64,000 bases of DNA from Wielerella bovis (lineage in GTDB: Bacteria > Pseudomonadota > Gammaproteobacteria > Burkholderiales > Neisseriaceae). The notes below the pieces were generated by a model. It had not been told where the DNA came from. It made no database searches and saw only the letters and a program-made list of their open reading frames with translations. The stretch covers positions 62,001-126,000 of the forward strand of contig NZ_CP092361.1 in assembly GCF_022354465.1 (NCBI RefSeq). The letters run 5' to 3'. The position numbers were made by a program, and so were the translations under genes. This document shows positions 46,613 through 55,423 of the stretch, one piece after another; positions within the stretch are counted from its first letter, which is position 1; every line of letters starts with the position of its first letter.

Positions 46613-48508
46613 TTAAGGTTCATCTACTTCATCTACCATGACTGGCATGGCACTTGGCACAACATTTTTATATTTCAATGCCATAAATTGTTGTTCAGAA
46701 TTGACTTCGGTTATGCTCAATTTGATAACCGTTTTGGGCGCAATTTCCATGGGAATGCCAGTCGCCCTTGCCACCAAAGGCACGCCTTCCAAACGCACCA
46801 AATCGTCTTTCAACAAAATCGCATTGATTTCACGCACGTTTTCCTGTTGCAGCCACACCATTGCCCAGTAACTTTCCATTTGCTCTTGGAATGCGCGATA
46901 GGCATTGTAGGTCACGTCAAAATTGTTCATGGCGACAAACAAATCGCTGTCGTTTTTGCCAAAACGCGGTGCGCTGCCGTTTAAGGCTGCCTGTAATTGT
47001 TTTTGGTTGATGTAGTCGCAAGCGCGGCGCAGGGGCGATGTGAACCAGCCATAATGCGCCACATTCATGCCAATGTGCGGCTCGGAATGCGTGGACATTC
47101 TCACGCGACCGCTCGGCTGAACGCGGAACAAGCCGCCCATTTCTTGCTCGTGCAGCAATTTTGCCCAACTCGTGTTCGCCAAAATCATCATTTCGCTGAC
47201 CAAGGTGTCTATCGGCGAACCGCGTTCGCGGCGCGTGATGATGACTTTGTTGTTTTCATCAAAATCAATGCCGTAGTCGTATTTTTTCGGCAAGGTGGGG
47301 TCGGGGAGACGGTCGCGCTGTTTTTGCAGGGCTTGTGCCAATTCCAATAAATACAAACATTCGGCGTGATGCGGAAATTGGGGATTGTCCGCGCTGCCCG
47401 TGCCTGTGTCGCTGTTGAAAAACGGCTCAATGTTTTGAATGCGTAAATTGGTGGCAATCGGCACAAGCTCAATGCGGCTTTCGGGTTCGGAAAGCTGGAA
47501 ATCCGCGTCCACATCAAAATAAATGCTGAATGCTGGCACAGGTTTGCCCTCGTCCAAACTGAACGCGGCAACCCAGTTTTCAGGCAGCATGGTGATTTTA
47601 TTGGCTGGGAAATAAACTGTGCTTAATCTTTGCAAAACAATGTCTTCCATTGCGCTGGCAGCCTGAATGCCCAAAGACGGCGCGGCGATGTGTATGCCAA
47701 CACGTTTCGCGCCACCGCCCAAATCCTGCACGGAAAGCGCATCGTCCACTTCTGTGGTGGACAAATCGTCTATGGAAAAAGCTTGCACATTCGCCACAGG
47801 CAAATTTTCAGGCAGCGCAGGCACGTCAATTTGCGGAAAACCTGTACCACGTGGAAAATATTTCACTTCAAAGCGTTGCAACAAATATTGTGGTACAGAT
47901 GTGATGCCGCCTGTGTGTTTCGCCAATTCATAAGCGGACATTTTCAGCGCGTCCGCCGCCTTGTGGTAGGCTTTGTACGCCAAAGATTGCTTGTCGGGCG
48001 CGTGCAGAATTTGCGGCAATTCGGCAGCGATTTCATCGGGCAGGCTGCCTGAAACCAGCGCGTCTGCCCAAGTTTGCATTTGGGCTTCTTGTTGTGCTTT
48101 GCGTTCAATGGCGGCAAGGGCTTGTTTCAATACGTCTTCGGGCGCGGCTTTGAACGTGCCTTTGCTTTTTTTGTGGAAATACATGGGCACGGCATACAGC
48201 GCGATGAGCGTGGCGGCTTGTTGGATTTTGCTGGGGCTGCCGCCGAAATATTCTTGCGCGGCTGCCTGAAACGTGAACTCGTCTTCGCCCACAGATTCCC
48301 ACAGCAATGCTGTGTCCATGTCGGCGGATTCGTTTTGGGCGGACTGCATGAAATCGTCCATGCTGCCATCAAATTCAAAAAAGACGTTGTTGGCTTTGAT
48401 TTTGACGCGCTTGCCGTGTTGGGTGTCGGCTTGGTAGGTTGCGTCATTTTTTTGAATGATTTGAGCGGCTTTGAATTGTCCGCTTTCTTCGTAGAAAATG
48501 TGAGACAT
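46613..48508 (-). CDS. RNB-domain exoribonuclease (RNase II-like)
   Basis: A 631-residue 3'-5' exoribonuclease of the RNase II/R family. The catalytic Asp cluster is in SIDDLSTTEVDDALSV (about 252-267). The later RNB blocks (VSEMMILANTSWAKLL, YGWFTSPLRRACDYINQKQL) are typical. It is shorter than RNase R and the N-terminal cold-shock part is reduced. The ATG at 48508 gives MSHIFYEESGQF. The binding site is weak. A DUS is read in frame as SGSLPDE near residue 155. Confidence 0.88.
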   Translation of the reverse strand: MSHIFYEESGQFKAAQIIQKNDATYQADTQHGKRVKIKANNVFFEFDGSMDDFMQSAQNESADMDTALLWESVGEDEFTFQAAAQEYFGGSPSKIQQAATLIALYAVPMYFHKKSKGTFKAAPEDVLKQALAAIERKAQQEAQMQTWADALVSGSLPDEIAAELPQILHAPDKQSLAYKAYHKAADALKMSAYELAKHTGGITSVPQYLLQRFEVKYFPRGTGFPQIDVPALPENLPVANVQAFSIDDLSTTEVDDALSVQDLGGGAKRVGIHIAAPSLGIQAASAMEDIVLQRLSTVYFPANKITMLPENWVAAFSLDEGKPVPAFSIYFDVDADFQLSEPESRIELVPIATNLRIQNIEPFFNSDTGTGSADNPQFPHHAECLYLLELAQALQKQRDRLPDPTLPKKYDYGIDFDENNKVIITRRERGSPIDTLVSEMMILANTSWAKLLHEQEMGGLFRVQPSGRVRMSTHSEPHIGMNVAHYGWFTSPLRRACDYINQKQLQAALNGSAPRFGKNDSDLFVAMNNFDVTYNAYRAFQEQMESYWAMVWLQQENVREINAILLKDDLVRLEGVPLVARATGIPMEIAPKTVIKLSITEVNSEQQFMALKYKNVVPSAMPVMVDEVDEP

Positions 48509-48560
48509 GATAGTTATTTGATTACTAAAATTTTTATTTAAGTCGCCATTATAACGGAAA

Positions 48561-48632
48561 AGGCAGCCTGAAATGGGATTTTCAATGACACCAGCCTTTA
48601 TACCGATATGATTACTGGTTTTCAGGCTGCCT
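48561..48632. other. DUS pair between ogt and the RNB gene
   Basis: AGGCAGCCTGAAA and TTTCAGGCTGCCT face each other across a 46-base loop. Two further DUS follow at 48620 and 48659. The large loop makes this a weak terminator at most. Confidence 0.45.
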
Positions 48633-48653
48633 GAAAAATAGATTTTCTTCATA

Positions 48654-49238
48654 TTATATTTTCAGGCTGCCTGAACGCGATTCTAAATCCAATAAAAATT
48701 GTTTGCGCGGCAAACCGCCTGCGTAGCCTGTGAGTTTGCCATTGCTACCAATCACTCTATGGCACGGCACGATAATAGAGATTTTGTTTTGCCCATTTGC
48801 CGCAGCCACCGCGCGGACGGCTTTCGGATTGCCTAATTTGGCGGCTTGTTCAGCGTAAGAGATTGTTTCGCCATAGGGAATGGTTTGCAGAACGCGCCAC
48901 ACGCGCTGTTGAAAATCCGTGCCAACAAAGTCTATTGGCACGGAAAATGGTTTCAGGCTGCCTGAAAAATACGCTTGGATTTGCTCGGCAGTTTCTTGAA
49001 GTAAATCATGGGATTGAAACAGAATTTGCGCTTGTTTGGCTTGGGCGATTTGGTGGATTTCGCGTTCCAAGCGCGTTTGCCCGACAAATTCCAGCAAACA
49101 CAAACCTGTGGCGGAACAGATTGCCAGCATTTCACCCAAAGGGGTGGGGATAATTTGGGCGTGGAGTGGATTGGCGGTTTCAGGCTGCCTGAAATTGAGT
49201 TGGGTGAAATATTGGGCGATTGCAGATTGGGTATTCAT
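48654..49238 (-). CDS. ogt: Methylated-DNA-protein cysteine methyltransferase
   Basis: A 194-residue suicide repair protein that takes methyl groups from O6-methylguanine. The acceptor Cys is in IIVPCHRVIGSNG (about 159-171). IPYGETISYAEQAAKLGNPK and AVAAANGQN are typical. Three DUS are read in frame: RQPETAN near the start, SGSLKPF in the middle and RSGSLKI, which makes up the C-terminus. The ATG at 49238 follows ATCAAGAAT, a weak binding site. Confidence 0.93.
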   Translation of the reverse strand: MNTQSAIAQYFTQLNFRQPETANPLHAQIIPTPLGEMLAICSATGLCLLEFVGQTRLEREIHQIAQAKQAQILFQSHDLLQETAEQIQAYFSGSLKPFSVPIDFVGTDFQQRVWRVLQTIPYGETISYAEQAAKLGNPKAVRAVAAANGQNKISIIVPCHRVIGSNGKLTGYAGGLPRKQFLLDLESRSGSLKI

Positions 49239-49246
49239 ATTCTTGA

Positions 49247-49316
49247 TGTAGGGTGCGTACCACGCACCAAATAATTGAAAATTTTGGGGAAAATGGTGCG
49301 TGGTACGCACCCTACA
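49247..49316. repeat. Palindromic repeat with GTAGGGTGCG ends (left)
   Basis: Perfect 22-base arms starting TGTAGGGTGCGT, with a 26-base AT-rich loop. The same family, less perfect, occurs at 49906-49982. The pair brackets the unknown gene at 49327-49869. Confidence 0.85.
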
Positions 49317-49326
49317 TGGCTATTTT

Positions 49327-49869
49327 TTAGATACAGTTCCCAGTTATGACTTCATCTAATCCTAATTTCCATTTAGGTAACTGAATTCTATCAATTTGAT
49401 TAAAATCAGTAGGTACTTTATGTGTCAGATGAAAACCATTATCTAATTTCTTCCAATATGTCGCCTCCCTGTTGTGCAACGATTTAATTTGGCATCCTGT
49501 TAAAATGGACTTATGTTGTACCAAGAATAAATTGATGATTTCTTCAGATGAGCAATAGAAATCAAGTTGTTCTGTTTCTTCACAAAGGGTCTCAAACCAA
49601 CAATCATGAAATAATGCCCAATTAACCTGAAATATGTTTTCCCAATATTTACCGCCTTGAGAACTGAGCTTACACCGACCATCATTCATCACAACTAAAT
49701 TATTTTTAATCATAGAATCTAAAGCTAATTGAAGTTCTTTTTTGGAAAGTTCTAAATTATTTGGCGTATTAAATAATATTTCCCAATCTTCACGTAAAAA
49801 ATCTGTGTATTTAGTATGTAATAGCCACAGTGAATCTAATATAAAATATTCAGCATTCATTTTATTCAT
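49327..49869 (-). CDS. Unknown protein between palindromic repeats
   Basis: A 180-residue protein, AT-rich in codon use and unlike its neighbours. It is acidic and aromatic (NWALFHDCWFETLCEETEQL), without signal peptide or membrane segments. I recognise no family or motif. MNKMNAEYF allows two starts and neither has a good binding site. It stands alone between ogt and the toxin-antitoxin genes, enclosed by two palindromes of one family, which suggests it arrived as a small cassette. Confidence 0.65.
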   Translation of the reverse strand: MNKMNAEYFILDSLWLLHTKYTDFLREDWEILFNTPNNLELSKKELQLALDSMIKNNLVVMNDGRCKLSSQGGKYWENIFQVNWALFHDCWFETLCEETEQLDFYCSSEEIINLFLVQHKSILTGCQIKSLHNREATYWKKLDNGFHLTHKVPTDFNQIDRIQLPKWKLGLDEVITGNCI

Positions 49870-49905
49870 TTTTAAGGGATAAATCTAAAATCATATTTCA
49901 GTTGC

Positions 49906-49982
49906 GTAGGATGTGCCATGCGCACCAATTAACCACAATATTTTGATTTTGCGAATAAATCGGTGCGCACGGCGCACCCTAC
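49906..49982. repeat. Palindromic repeat with GTAGGGTGCG ends (right)
   Basis: Arms starting GTAGGATGTGCC and GTAGGGTGCGCC on opposite strands pair over 21 bases with three mismatches. Same family as the repeat at 49247. Confidence 0.75.
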
Positions 49983-50086
49983 AAAAGTTCAGGCTGCCTG
50001 AAAAGTATTTTTTATTTTTCAGGCAGTCTGAATGTCATTTTCACGCTATAATTCATTTACCTAATTGATTTTTTGGGAGTAAGCAA

Positions 50087-50326
50087 ATGATTACCCTTGA
50101 TTTGCCACCACAAACCGTGCAAATGATTGAGCAAATTGCCCAACAAAAAGGGCAAAGTCTTCAAGATTTTATCATGATGAGCGTGTATGAAAAAGCCTTG
50201 CAAGTTGCCGTTCAGCCACAGCAAAATGATGAATTATTAGCCGATTTTATCCAAACCATGCCCAAAGCCGAATTAACCCAAAATGGCTTAGACATTCAAA
50301 GGGAATTGCGTGATGAATGGCATTAA
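50087..50326 (+). CDS. Putative antitoxin (ribbon-helix-helix type)
   Basis: A 79-residue protein. MITLDLPPQTVQMIEQIAQQ followed by KGQSLQDFIMMSVYEKA has the strand-helix-helix layout of small DNA-binding antitoxins. The C-terminal half (ELLADFIQTMPKAELT) is acidic and would bind the toxin. It precedes the PIN toxin gene and overlaps it by 14 bases, as in VapBC operons. The ATG follows GGGAGTAAGCAA, a good binding site. Assignment rests mainly on context. Confidence 0.7.
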   Translation: MITLDLPPQTVQMIEQIAQQKGQSLQDFIMMSVYEKALQVAVQPQQNDELLADFIQTMPKAELTQNGLDIQRELRDEWH

Positions 50327-50693
50327 ATATTTGCTAGATACCTGTTTTATTTTGGAGTTTCACAAGCAAAATGCCGATGTTTTAGCCATTTTACAGCAAA
50401 AGAATATCCGATTTTCAGAATGCGCCATCAGCGTTGTGAACCGCTTGGAAGTGTTGGGCTATGCCAATATCAGCGAAAACGATGCACGAAATTTAACGAT
50501 ATTGCTGTCCAAAATGACCAAATTGCCCATCAATTTACCGATTGAAAACAAAGTGATTGACTTGCGAAAACAGCATAAAATCAAATTGCCTGACGCGATT
50601 GTTTTGGCAACGGCTTTAAGTCATGATTTGGAATTATTGAGCCTAGACATGGGTTTAATCAACAAATATCACAAAGAAATTCAAGCCAAATAG
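50313..50693 (+). CDS. PIN-domain toxin, VapC-like
   Basis: A 126-residue PIN-domain ribonuclease. Acidic residues of the active site are in YLLDTCFILEF (Asp), NRLEVLGYAN (Glu) and LPDAIVLATAL (Asp), with LSLDMGLI near the end. VapC proteins cut tRNA or rRNA. The ATG lies inside the end of the antitoxin gene, so translation is coupled. The frame could start one codon earlier at a GTG. Confidence 0.8.
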   Translation: MNGIKYLLDTCFILEFHKQNADVLAILQQKNIRFSECAISVVNRLEVLGYANISENDARNLTILLSKMTKLPINLPIENKVIDLRKQHKIKLPDAIVLATALSHDLELLSLDMGLINKYHKEIQAK

Positions 50694-50766
50694 CATTCAG
50701 GCTGCTTGAAACGTGTTCTCCACATTTTCAGGCAGCCTGAATTTCATTTACCAATCAAATCAAAAA

Positions 50767-52233
50767 TCACCCACGCTGATAATTCGGTGCTTCTTTGGTA
50801 ATTTGCACATCGTGAACATGCGATTCGCTCATGCCCGCCGATGTGATTTCCACAAATTCCGCTTTCTCGTGCATTTCAGCGATGTTGGCGCAACCCAAAT
50901 AACCCATGCTGGAACGCAAACCGCCCACCAACTGATGAATAATATTCACAATCGGGCCCTTGTGCGGTACGCGACCTTCAATGCCTTCGGGAACGTATTT
51001 GTCGGTGCTTTCCTGTTTATCTTGGAAATAGCGGTCGTTGGAACCTTGACTCATCGCGCCCAAGGAACCCATGCCGCGATACGATTTGTACGCACGTCCT
51101 TGATACAATTCAATTTCCCCTGGTGCTTCGTCCGTACCAGCGAACATGCCGCCCAACATCACGCAATGCGCCCCTGCCGCCAAGGCTTTCGCAATGTCGC
51201 CCGAAAAACGAATGCCACCGTCCGCAATCACGGAAACGCCCGTGCCTTTTACCGCTTCGGCAACATTGTGAACCGCAGTCAGTTGCGGCACGCCCACGCC
51301 CGCCACAATGCGCGTGGTACAAATGGAACCAGGGCCAATGCCGACTTTGACCGCGTCCGCGCCAGCCGCCACCAAATCACGCGCCGCCGCCGCAGTCGCA
51401 ATATTGCCACCAATCACTTGCACTTCGGGGAAGTTTTGTTTCACCCAACGCACGCGGTCAATCACGCCTTGGCTGTGTCCGTGTGCCGTGTCCACCACAA
51501 TCACGTCCACGCCAGCCGCAACAAGGGCGCGTACACGCTCTTCGGTGTCCGCGCCCGTGCCTACCGCCGCGCCCACGCGCAAGCGACCTTCGCCATCTTT
51601 GTTGGCGTTGGGGAATTCGGTGGTTTTGATGATGTCTTTCACGGTAATCAAACCGCGCAATTCGTCTTTATCGTTCAAGACCAAAACGCGCTCAATTTTG
51701 TGTTGGTGCATCACTTCACGCGCTTCTTCAATGGATGTGCCTTCGGGTACGGAAACCAATTTTTCGCGCGGTGTCATAATTGCTGATACGGGCAAATCCA
51801 AACGCGTTTCAAAACGCAAATCGCGCGTGGTAATGATGCCGACCACTTTGCCGTCTTGCACCACAGGCAAACCCGACATTTTGCGTTTGCGTTGGGCGCG
51901 TTCCGCCAACAAATCGCCAATCAATGTATCGGGCGATACGGTAACGGGGTCTTTCACAATACCGCTTTCGTGGCGTTTCACTTTACGCACGGTTTCGGCT
52001 TGTTGTTCGGGCGTCATGTTTTTGTGAACAATGCCGATGCCGCCTTCTTGCGCCATAGAAATCGCCAAACGCGCCTCAGTTACCGTGTCCATCGCGGCAG
52101 AGAGCAAAGGTAAATTCAAGGTAATTTGTTTAGTGAGTGGAGTTTTGAGCGAGACATCGCGCGGGAGAATAGTTGAATGTGCTGGAACAAGTAAAACATC
52201 GTCAAAAGTGTAGGCTTTTTCTACAATACGCAT
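50767..52233 (-). CDS. guaB: Inosine-5'-monophosphate dehydrogenase
   Basis: IMPDH (488 residues) converts IMP to XMP with NAD+, the first committed step of GMP synthesis. Two CBS domains sit at about 95-205 inside the TIM barrel. The catalytic Cys is in [11 protein letters not shown] near 304. [20 protein letters not shown] and [19 protein letters not shown] (mobile flap) are typical. The first codons [17 protein letters not shown] match the family start. Confidence 0.97.
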   Translation of the reverse strand: MRIVEKAYTFDDVLLVPAHSTILPRDVSLKTPLTKQITLNLPLLSAAMDTVTEARLAISMAQEGGIGIVHKNMTPEQQAETVRKVKRHESGIVKDPVTVSPDTLIGDLLAERAQRKRKMSGLPVVQDGKVVGIITTRDLRFETRLDLPVSAIMTPREKLVSVPEGTSIEEAREVMHQHKIERVLVLNDKDELRGLITVKDIIKTTEFPNANKDGEGRLRVGAAVGTGADTEERVRALVAAGVDVIVVDTAHGHSQGVIDRVRWVKQNFPEVQVIGGNIATAAAARDLVAAGADAVKVGIGPGSICTTRIVAGVGVPQLTAVHNVAEAVKGTGVSVIADGGIRFSGDIAKALAAGAHCVMLGGMFAGTDEAPGEIELYQGRAYKSYRGMGSLGAMSQGSNDRYFQDKQESTDKYVPEGIEGRVPHKGPIVNIIHQLVGGLRSSMGYLGCANIAEMHEKAEFVEITSAGMSESHVHDVQITKEAPNYQRG

Positions 52234-52400
52234 GGTGCATTTACCTCATGTTATTATGGTTGGAAGATTTTGGTTAAATGCACAGTATTGTAACATATTT
52301 GCGATTTTCAGGCAGCCTGAAAGTGTTTTTTCATGACAATATAAAACGAACACAGTACAATTATCCACCTTGAATAAATAATTTTCAAAAAGGAAACAAT

Positions 52401-52814
52401 ATGAAAAAATTAGCATTTGTAGCAGCAGCTTTATTGGCAGTTATCCCGACTTTATCAACGGCTGAAACTTATTATTCTTGTGGCGGTGGCTATTATTCTG
52501 ATGTGCCACTCAACATGAAAGCAGCCCAATGTGCTTTGAAAACAGCCCAAGGTTCTACTATTAAAGCAGCAACCCCGGCCGCAGCACCCAGCAGACCTAT
52601 GACTTTGGCAGAGCAGCAAGCTGATTTAAATAACCGCATCGCGGAAGAAAACAGAAGACGCGAAGAAGAAAGTGCAAAAGCAGCTGCGGAAGTTAAAGCA
52701 GAAAACTGTAAAGCGGCTCAAATGAACAAAGAAACCGTTGAACGCACCAATGCGCGTAATAAAGCAGAATTGTTGCCTAAATACGAAGCAGATATTGCAA
52801 AATACTGTAACTAA
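52401..52814 (+). CDS. Secreted coiled-coil protein
   Basis: A 137-residue protein with signal peptide MKKLAFVAAALLAVIPTLSTA. A small Tyr/Gly/Cys part follows (YYSCGGGYYSDVPLNMKAAQ), reminiscent of DUF4124-like domains. A Pro/Ala linker then leads into a charged helix likely to form a coiled coil (about 70-128), with Cys residues at about 103 and at the end (AKYCN). Periplasmic location is expected. The role is unknown. GGAAACAAT precedes the start. Confidence 0.75.
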   Translation: MKKLAFVAAALLAVIPTLSTAETYYSCGGGYYSDVPLNMKAAQCALKTAQGSTIKAATPAAAPSRPMTLAEQQADLNNRIAEENRRREEESAKAAAEVKAENCKAAQMNKETVERTNARNKAELLPKYEADIAKYCN

Positions 52815-52828
52815 ATCTATCTGACATT

Positions 52829-52864
52829 AAAAGGCAGCCTGAAACATTTTCAGGCTGCCTTTTT
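52829..52864 (+). terminator. DUS-pair terminator after the coiled-coil gene
   Basis: AAAAGGCAGCCTGAAA and TTTCAGGCTGCCTTTT around a short loop, followed by TTG. A strong plus-strand terminator. It directly abuts the composite repeat that starts at 52868. Confidence 0.8.
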
Positions 52865-52867
52865 GTT

Positions 52868-53105
52868 TATAGTCGTTTAAAATAGAAATTAAGCTGCCGT
52901 GTATCAATTAAATCCAGAAGAAAACTGGCAATATTAATAGTGGCAATTTAAATCAGAACAAGGCGACAGCGACCGCCGTGTACACATATAGTGAATTCAA
53001 TTTAAACCAGTACATTTTAATCTCACATCAAATGCAGCCTGAAACCATTTGAAAACGAGTATTAAATAGCGATAAAATACATGGCATAAATTTTAAACGA
53101 CTATA
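52868..53105. repeat. Composite Correia-like element, nested
   Basis: The outer ends TATAGTCGTTTAAAAT and ATTTTAAACGACTATA are perfect inverted copies 238 bp apart, too far for one element. Inside are two pieces of the TATAGTG class: one from about 52936 (AATAGTGGCAATTTAAATCA) to the core GTGTACAC, and one from 52987 (TATAGTGAATTCAATTTAAA). One class appears to have inserted into the other and then decayed. Confidence 0.7.
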
Positions 53106-53155
53106 CACCCCTTCTCTATTACCACTTTGTATCACATTTCATTTTTTTGACCCTA

Positions 53156-53203
53156 TTTTCAGGCTGCCTTTTGTATCAAATCATACAAAAGGCAGCCTGA
53201 AAA
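53156..53203. repeat. Perfect 21-base DUS palindrome upstream of the ClC gene
   Basis: Arms of 21 bases (TTTTCAGGCTGCCTTTTGTA and one more base) with a six-base loop. The DUS-pair stem is extended outward from the DUS by TTTGTAT/ATACAAA. It lies 27 bases before the ClC gene with no gene ending immediately upstream on the plus strand, so it is placed as a leader or upstream element and not as a terminator. Confidence 0.75.
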
Positions 53204-53230
53204 AACTATATATTCTTTGTTTTATTTATC

Positions 53231-54628
53231 ATGAATAATACGTTCACTCATTTTCATCGCCGCCTGCGTTATATTTATCACCACAAATCTCGCCAAGTTC
53301 GCCGCTTATCGCACAAATGGGTTGCCCTATTTTATGCGTTTATTGGCGCATCCTTGGTGGCGGGTGTGTCCATGTTGTTTGCGTATATGGCAGAGTGGGC
53401 ATTGCATAAAAATACCGAATTGGTCAAACAATATCCATGGTTTGCATGGGTGGCATTGCCGCTGGGTTTACCGCTGATTTTGTGGCTCACGCGCACTTTC
53501 GCGCCTTATACGGCAGGCAGCGGCATTCCGCAAGTTCTGGCGTCGCTGTCCCTACCCTATGGCAAGCCGAAAAAACACGCGGTGGGTTTTCGGGAAACCT
53601 TGTACAAAATTCCGCTCACGTTTTTGGGTATGCTGGCAGGTGCATCTATTGGGCGTGAAGGTCCATCGGTACAAGTTGGTGCGGCGGTGATGGCTTCGTG
53701 GGGACGATGGTGCAAAAAACGCAATTTGGCATTTACGGGTTTGCAAGACAATGATTTGTTGGCAGCAGGCGCGGCGGGTGGTTTGGCAGCGGCGTTTAAT
53801 GCGCCATTGGCAGGGGTCATTTTTGCGATTGAGGAAATGGGGCGCGGCGTGATGTTGCGTTGGGAGCGCACTATTTTTATCTGTATTTTGATGGCAGGTT
53901 TTGTGCAAGTGGCGATGAACGGCAACAATCCGTATTTTTATGGTTTCTTTGGTGTTGCTTTACCGAATATGTTTGTATGGGTCATCGTGGGCGCATTGAT
54001 TTGCGGTGTAGCAGGTGGTTTATTTGCACGTTTATTGCTTAAAGGTGCCGCATGGGTCATGCCTAAACGTAGCCGCGCGTGGGTCGGCAAACATCCTTTT
54101 TTATTGGCTGCCATCATGGGTTTGTTGATTGCGGCGATTGGCACATTAAGCGGTGGCGATACCTTTGGCACAGGTTATCATCAAGTTTCCGATGCCTTAC
54201 GTGGTTCGTATGATGCACCGATGGGCGTAGCATTAGGCAAATGGCTTGCCACGATTTTTTCATATTGGGCAGGCATCCCCGGTGGGATTTTCACACCCAG
54301 CTTAACCATTGGTGGCATGATTGGACAGCAAATCGCCGATTGGACACATTTAGGCACGGGCAGCAACGTGGTAGTTTTGATTTGCATGGTGGCATTTTTA
54401 TCCGCTGCCACACAATCGCCACTTACCGCCAGCGTGGTTGTAATGGAAATGACAGGCAGCCAACATTTATTAATTTGGCTGTTATTGGGTGGTTTGGTAG
54501 CCGCGATTGTTTCACGCCAATTTTGCCCCAAACCGTTTTATCACGCCGCTGCCGCCCGTTTCCGTCAGCGTATTTTGGACGATTGCACCAGCAAACAAAC
54601 CGTATTATTGATTGAATATAAAAAATAA
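53231..54628 (+). CDS. ClC-family chloride/proton antiporter
   Basis: A 465-residue ClC protein. The three selectivity segments are GSGIPQ (Ser 97), GREGPSVQ (gating Glu 143) and GIPGGIFTPSL. The Glu pair at FAIEEM (201-202) matches the internal proton Glu of CLC-ec1, which points to a H+/Cl- exchanger and not a channel. There is no C-terminal CBS domain. In other bacteria such exchangers help survive acid stress. A long palindrome lies just before the gene. Confidence 0.92.
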   Translation: MNNTFTHFHRRLRYIYHHKSRQVRRLSHKWVALFYAFIGASLVAGVSMLFAYMAEWALHKNTELVKQYPWFAWVALPLGLPLILWLTRTFAPYTAGSGIPQVLASLSLPYGKPKKHAVGFRETLYKIPLTFLGMLAGASIGREGPSVQVGAAVMASWGRWCKKRNLAFTGLQDNDLLAAGAAGGLAAAFNAPLAGVIFAIEEMGRGVMLRWERTIFICILMAGFVQVAMNGNNPYFYGFFGVALPNMFVWVIVGALICGVAGGLFARLLLKGAAWVMPKRSRAWVGKHPFLLAAIMGLLIAAIGTLSGGDTFGTGYHQVSDALRGSYDAPMGVALGKWLATIFSYWAGIPGGIFTPSLTIGGMIGQQIADWTHLGTGSNVVVLICMVAFLSAATQSPLTASVVVMEMTGSQHLLIWLLLGGLVAAIVSRQFCPKPFYHAAAARFRQRILDDCTSKQTVLLIEYKK

Positions 54629-54676
54629 AAAGTTTTCAGGCTGCCTAAATACACAAAGGCAGCCTGAAAACTTTTT
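54627..54676. terminator. DUS-pair terminator between convergent genes
   Basis: A perfect 20-base stem starting AAAAAGTTTTCAGG with a ten-base loop. T-runs lie on both strands. It separates the ClC gene from the hemerythrin gene. Confidence 0.9.
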
Positions 54677-54686
54677 ATTTTAATTT

Positions 54687-55094
54687 TTAAGCACGAACAC
54701 CAGCCTGTTTCACACTTTCCACATAACCATGGTCATTCAATCTAATGTGACGGAACAACCAACCTTCCAAAATATCCAACAACTCTTGCGCCGCTTCAAT
54801 TTCGCCATTCTCATAGCGACTTTGCAAGCCTTCCATTTTTGCCACAAAATTAGCATGCACTTTTTTATGCGGTTCCAGCATATGATAATTTGCCTCTTCC
54901 AGCATTTTTTCTTCGTATGCAAAATGTTCAGCCGTGTAATCAATTAAATCTTGCAATGCAATTTTGCTGTCCACAAAATTACCACTTTGCATTGCATCAT
55001 AAAAACCATTGATTCTTGCCAACAAAATTTGATGTTGCTCATCAATATCCGCAAAACCAGTCGCCAAGTCAGCCGTCCATAATACAAAAGACAT
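54687..55094 (-). CDS. Bacteriohemerythrin
   Basis: A 135-residue single-domain hemerythrin that binds O2 at a di-iron site. The ligand motifs are DIDEQHQ (His near 21), HFAYEEKML (His and Glu near 56-60), HMLEPHKKVHANF (His residues near 71-79) and FRHIRLND (His and Asp near the end). It may store or buffer oxygen or scavenge NO. The ATG at 55094 has GGAG at proper spacing; an ATG two codons upstream is too close to it. Confidence 0.92.
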   Translation of the reverse strand: MSFVLWTADLATGFADIDEQHQILLARINGFYDAMQSGNFVDSKIALQDLIDYTAEHFAYEEKMLEEANYHMLEPHKKVHANFVAKMEGLQSRYENGEIEAAQELLDILEGWLFRHIRLNDHGYVESVKQAGVRA

Positions 55095-55423
55095 AAGCAT
55101 TCTCCGTATAAATAAAATTTATGAAAATGAATACACCAACAAATTAGATAAATGATTTATCTGCAAGCAGTATAGGCAGCCTGAAAAACGAATTCAATCA
55201 ATTTAGAGCAAATACCTTAAAAGATTTCATCATAAAAAATACATTTCCATCAAATCCATATAACCATATGATAAATAAATATTTTTAAAAATTATTGAAA
55301 TAATAAAGATTTCTATCTTGTTGTACACTCACAACAAACCATTCCCAAGCAGCAGGCAGCCTGAAACCTTGTTTTTATGATAAAATTGCGTGTTTTTTTA
55401 TGAATTTCAGGAACGCGCCCATT
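55095..55423. other. AT-rich gap between hemerythrin gene and gyrA
   Basis: About 330 bases with DUS at 55172 and 55355 and long AT runs. It must hold the divergent promoters of both genes. I see no hairpin and no convincing -35/-10 pair, and found no FNR-type TTGAT-N4-ATCAA box. Confidence 0.5.

Noticed and set aside
48541..49195. Dense short repeats that might suggest a CRISPR array
   Set aside because: The repeats are 12-bp DUS in both orientations, unevenly spaced and partly inside ogt. There are no regular spacers and no cas genes.
50087..50693. VapBC-like pair as a novel defence system
   Set aside because: The PIN motifs and overlap fit an ordinary type II toxin-antitoxin pair; nothing else defence-related lies nearby.
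50713..51786. 357-codon plus-strand frame opposite guaB
   Set aside because: Antisense shadow of IMP dehydrogenase; starts within a DUS and shows no domain.
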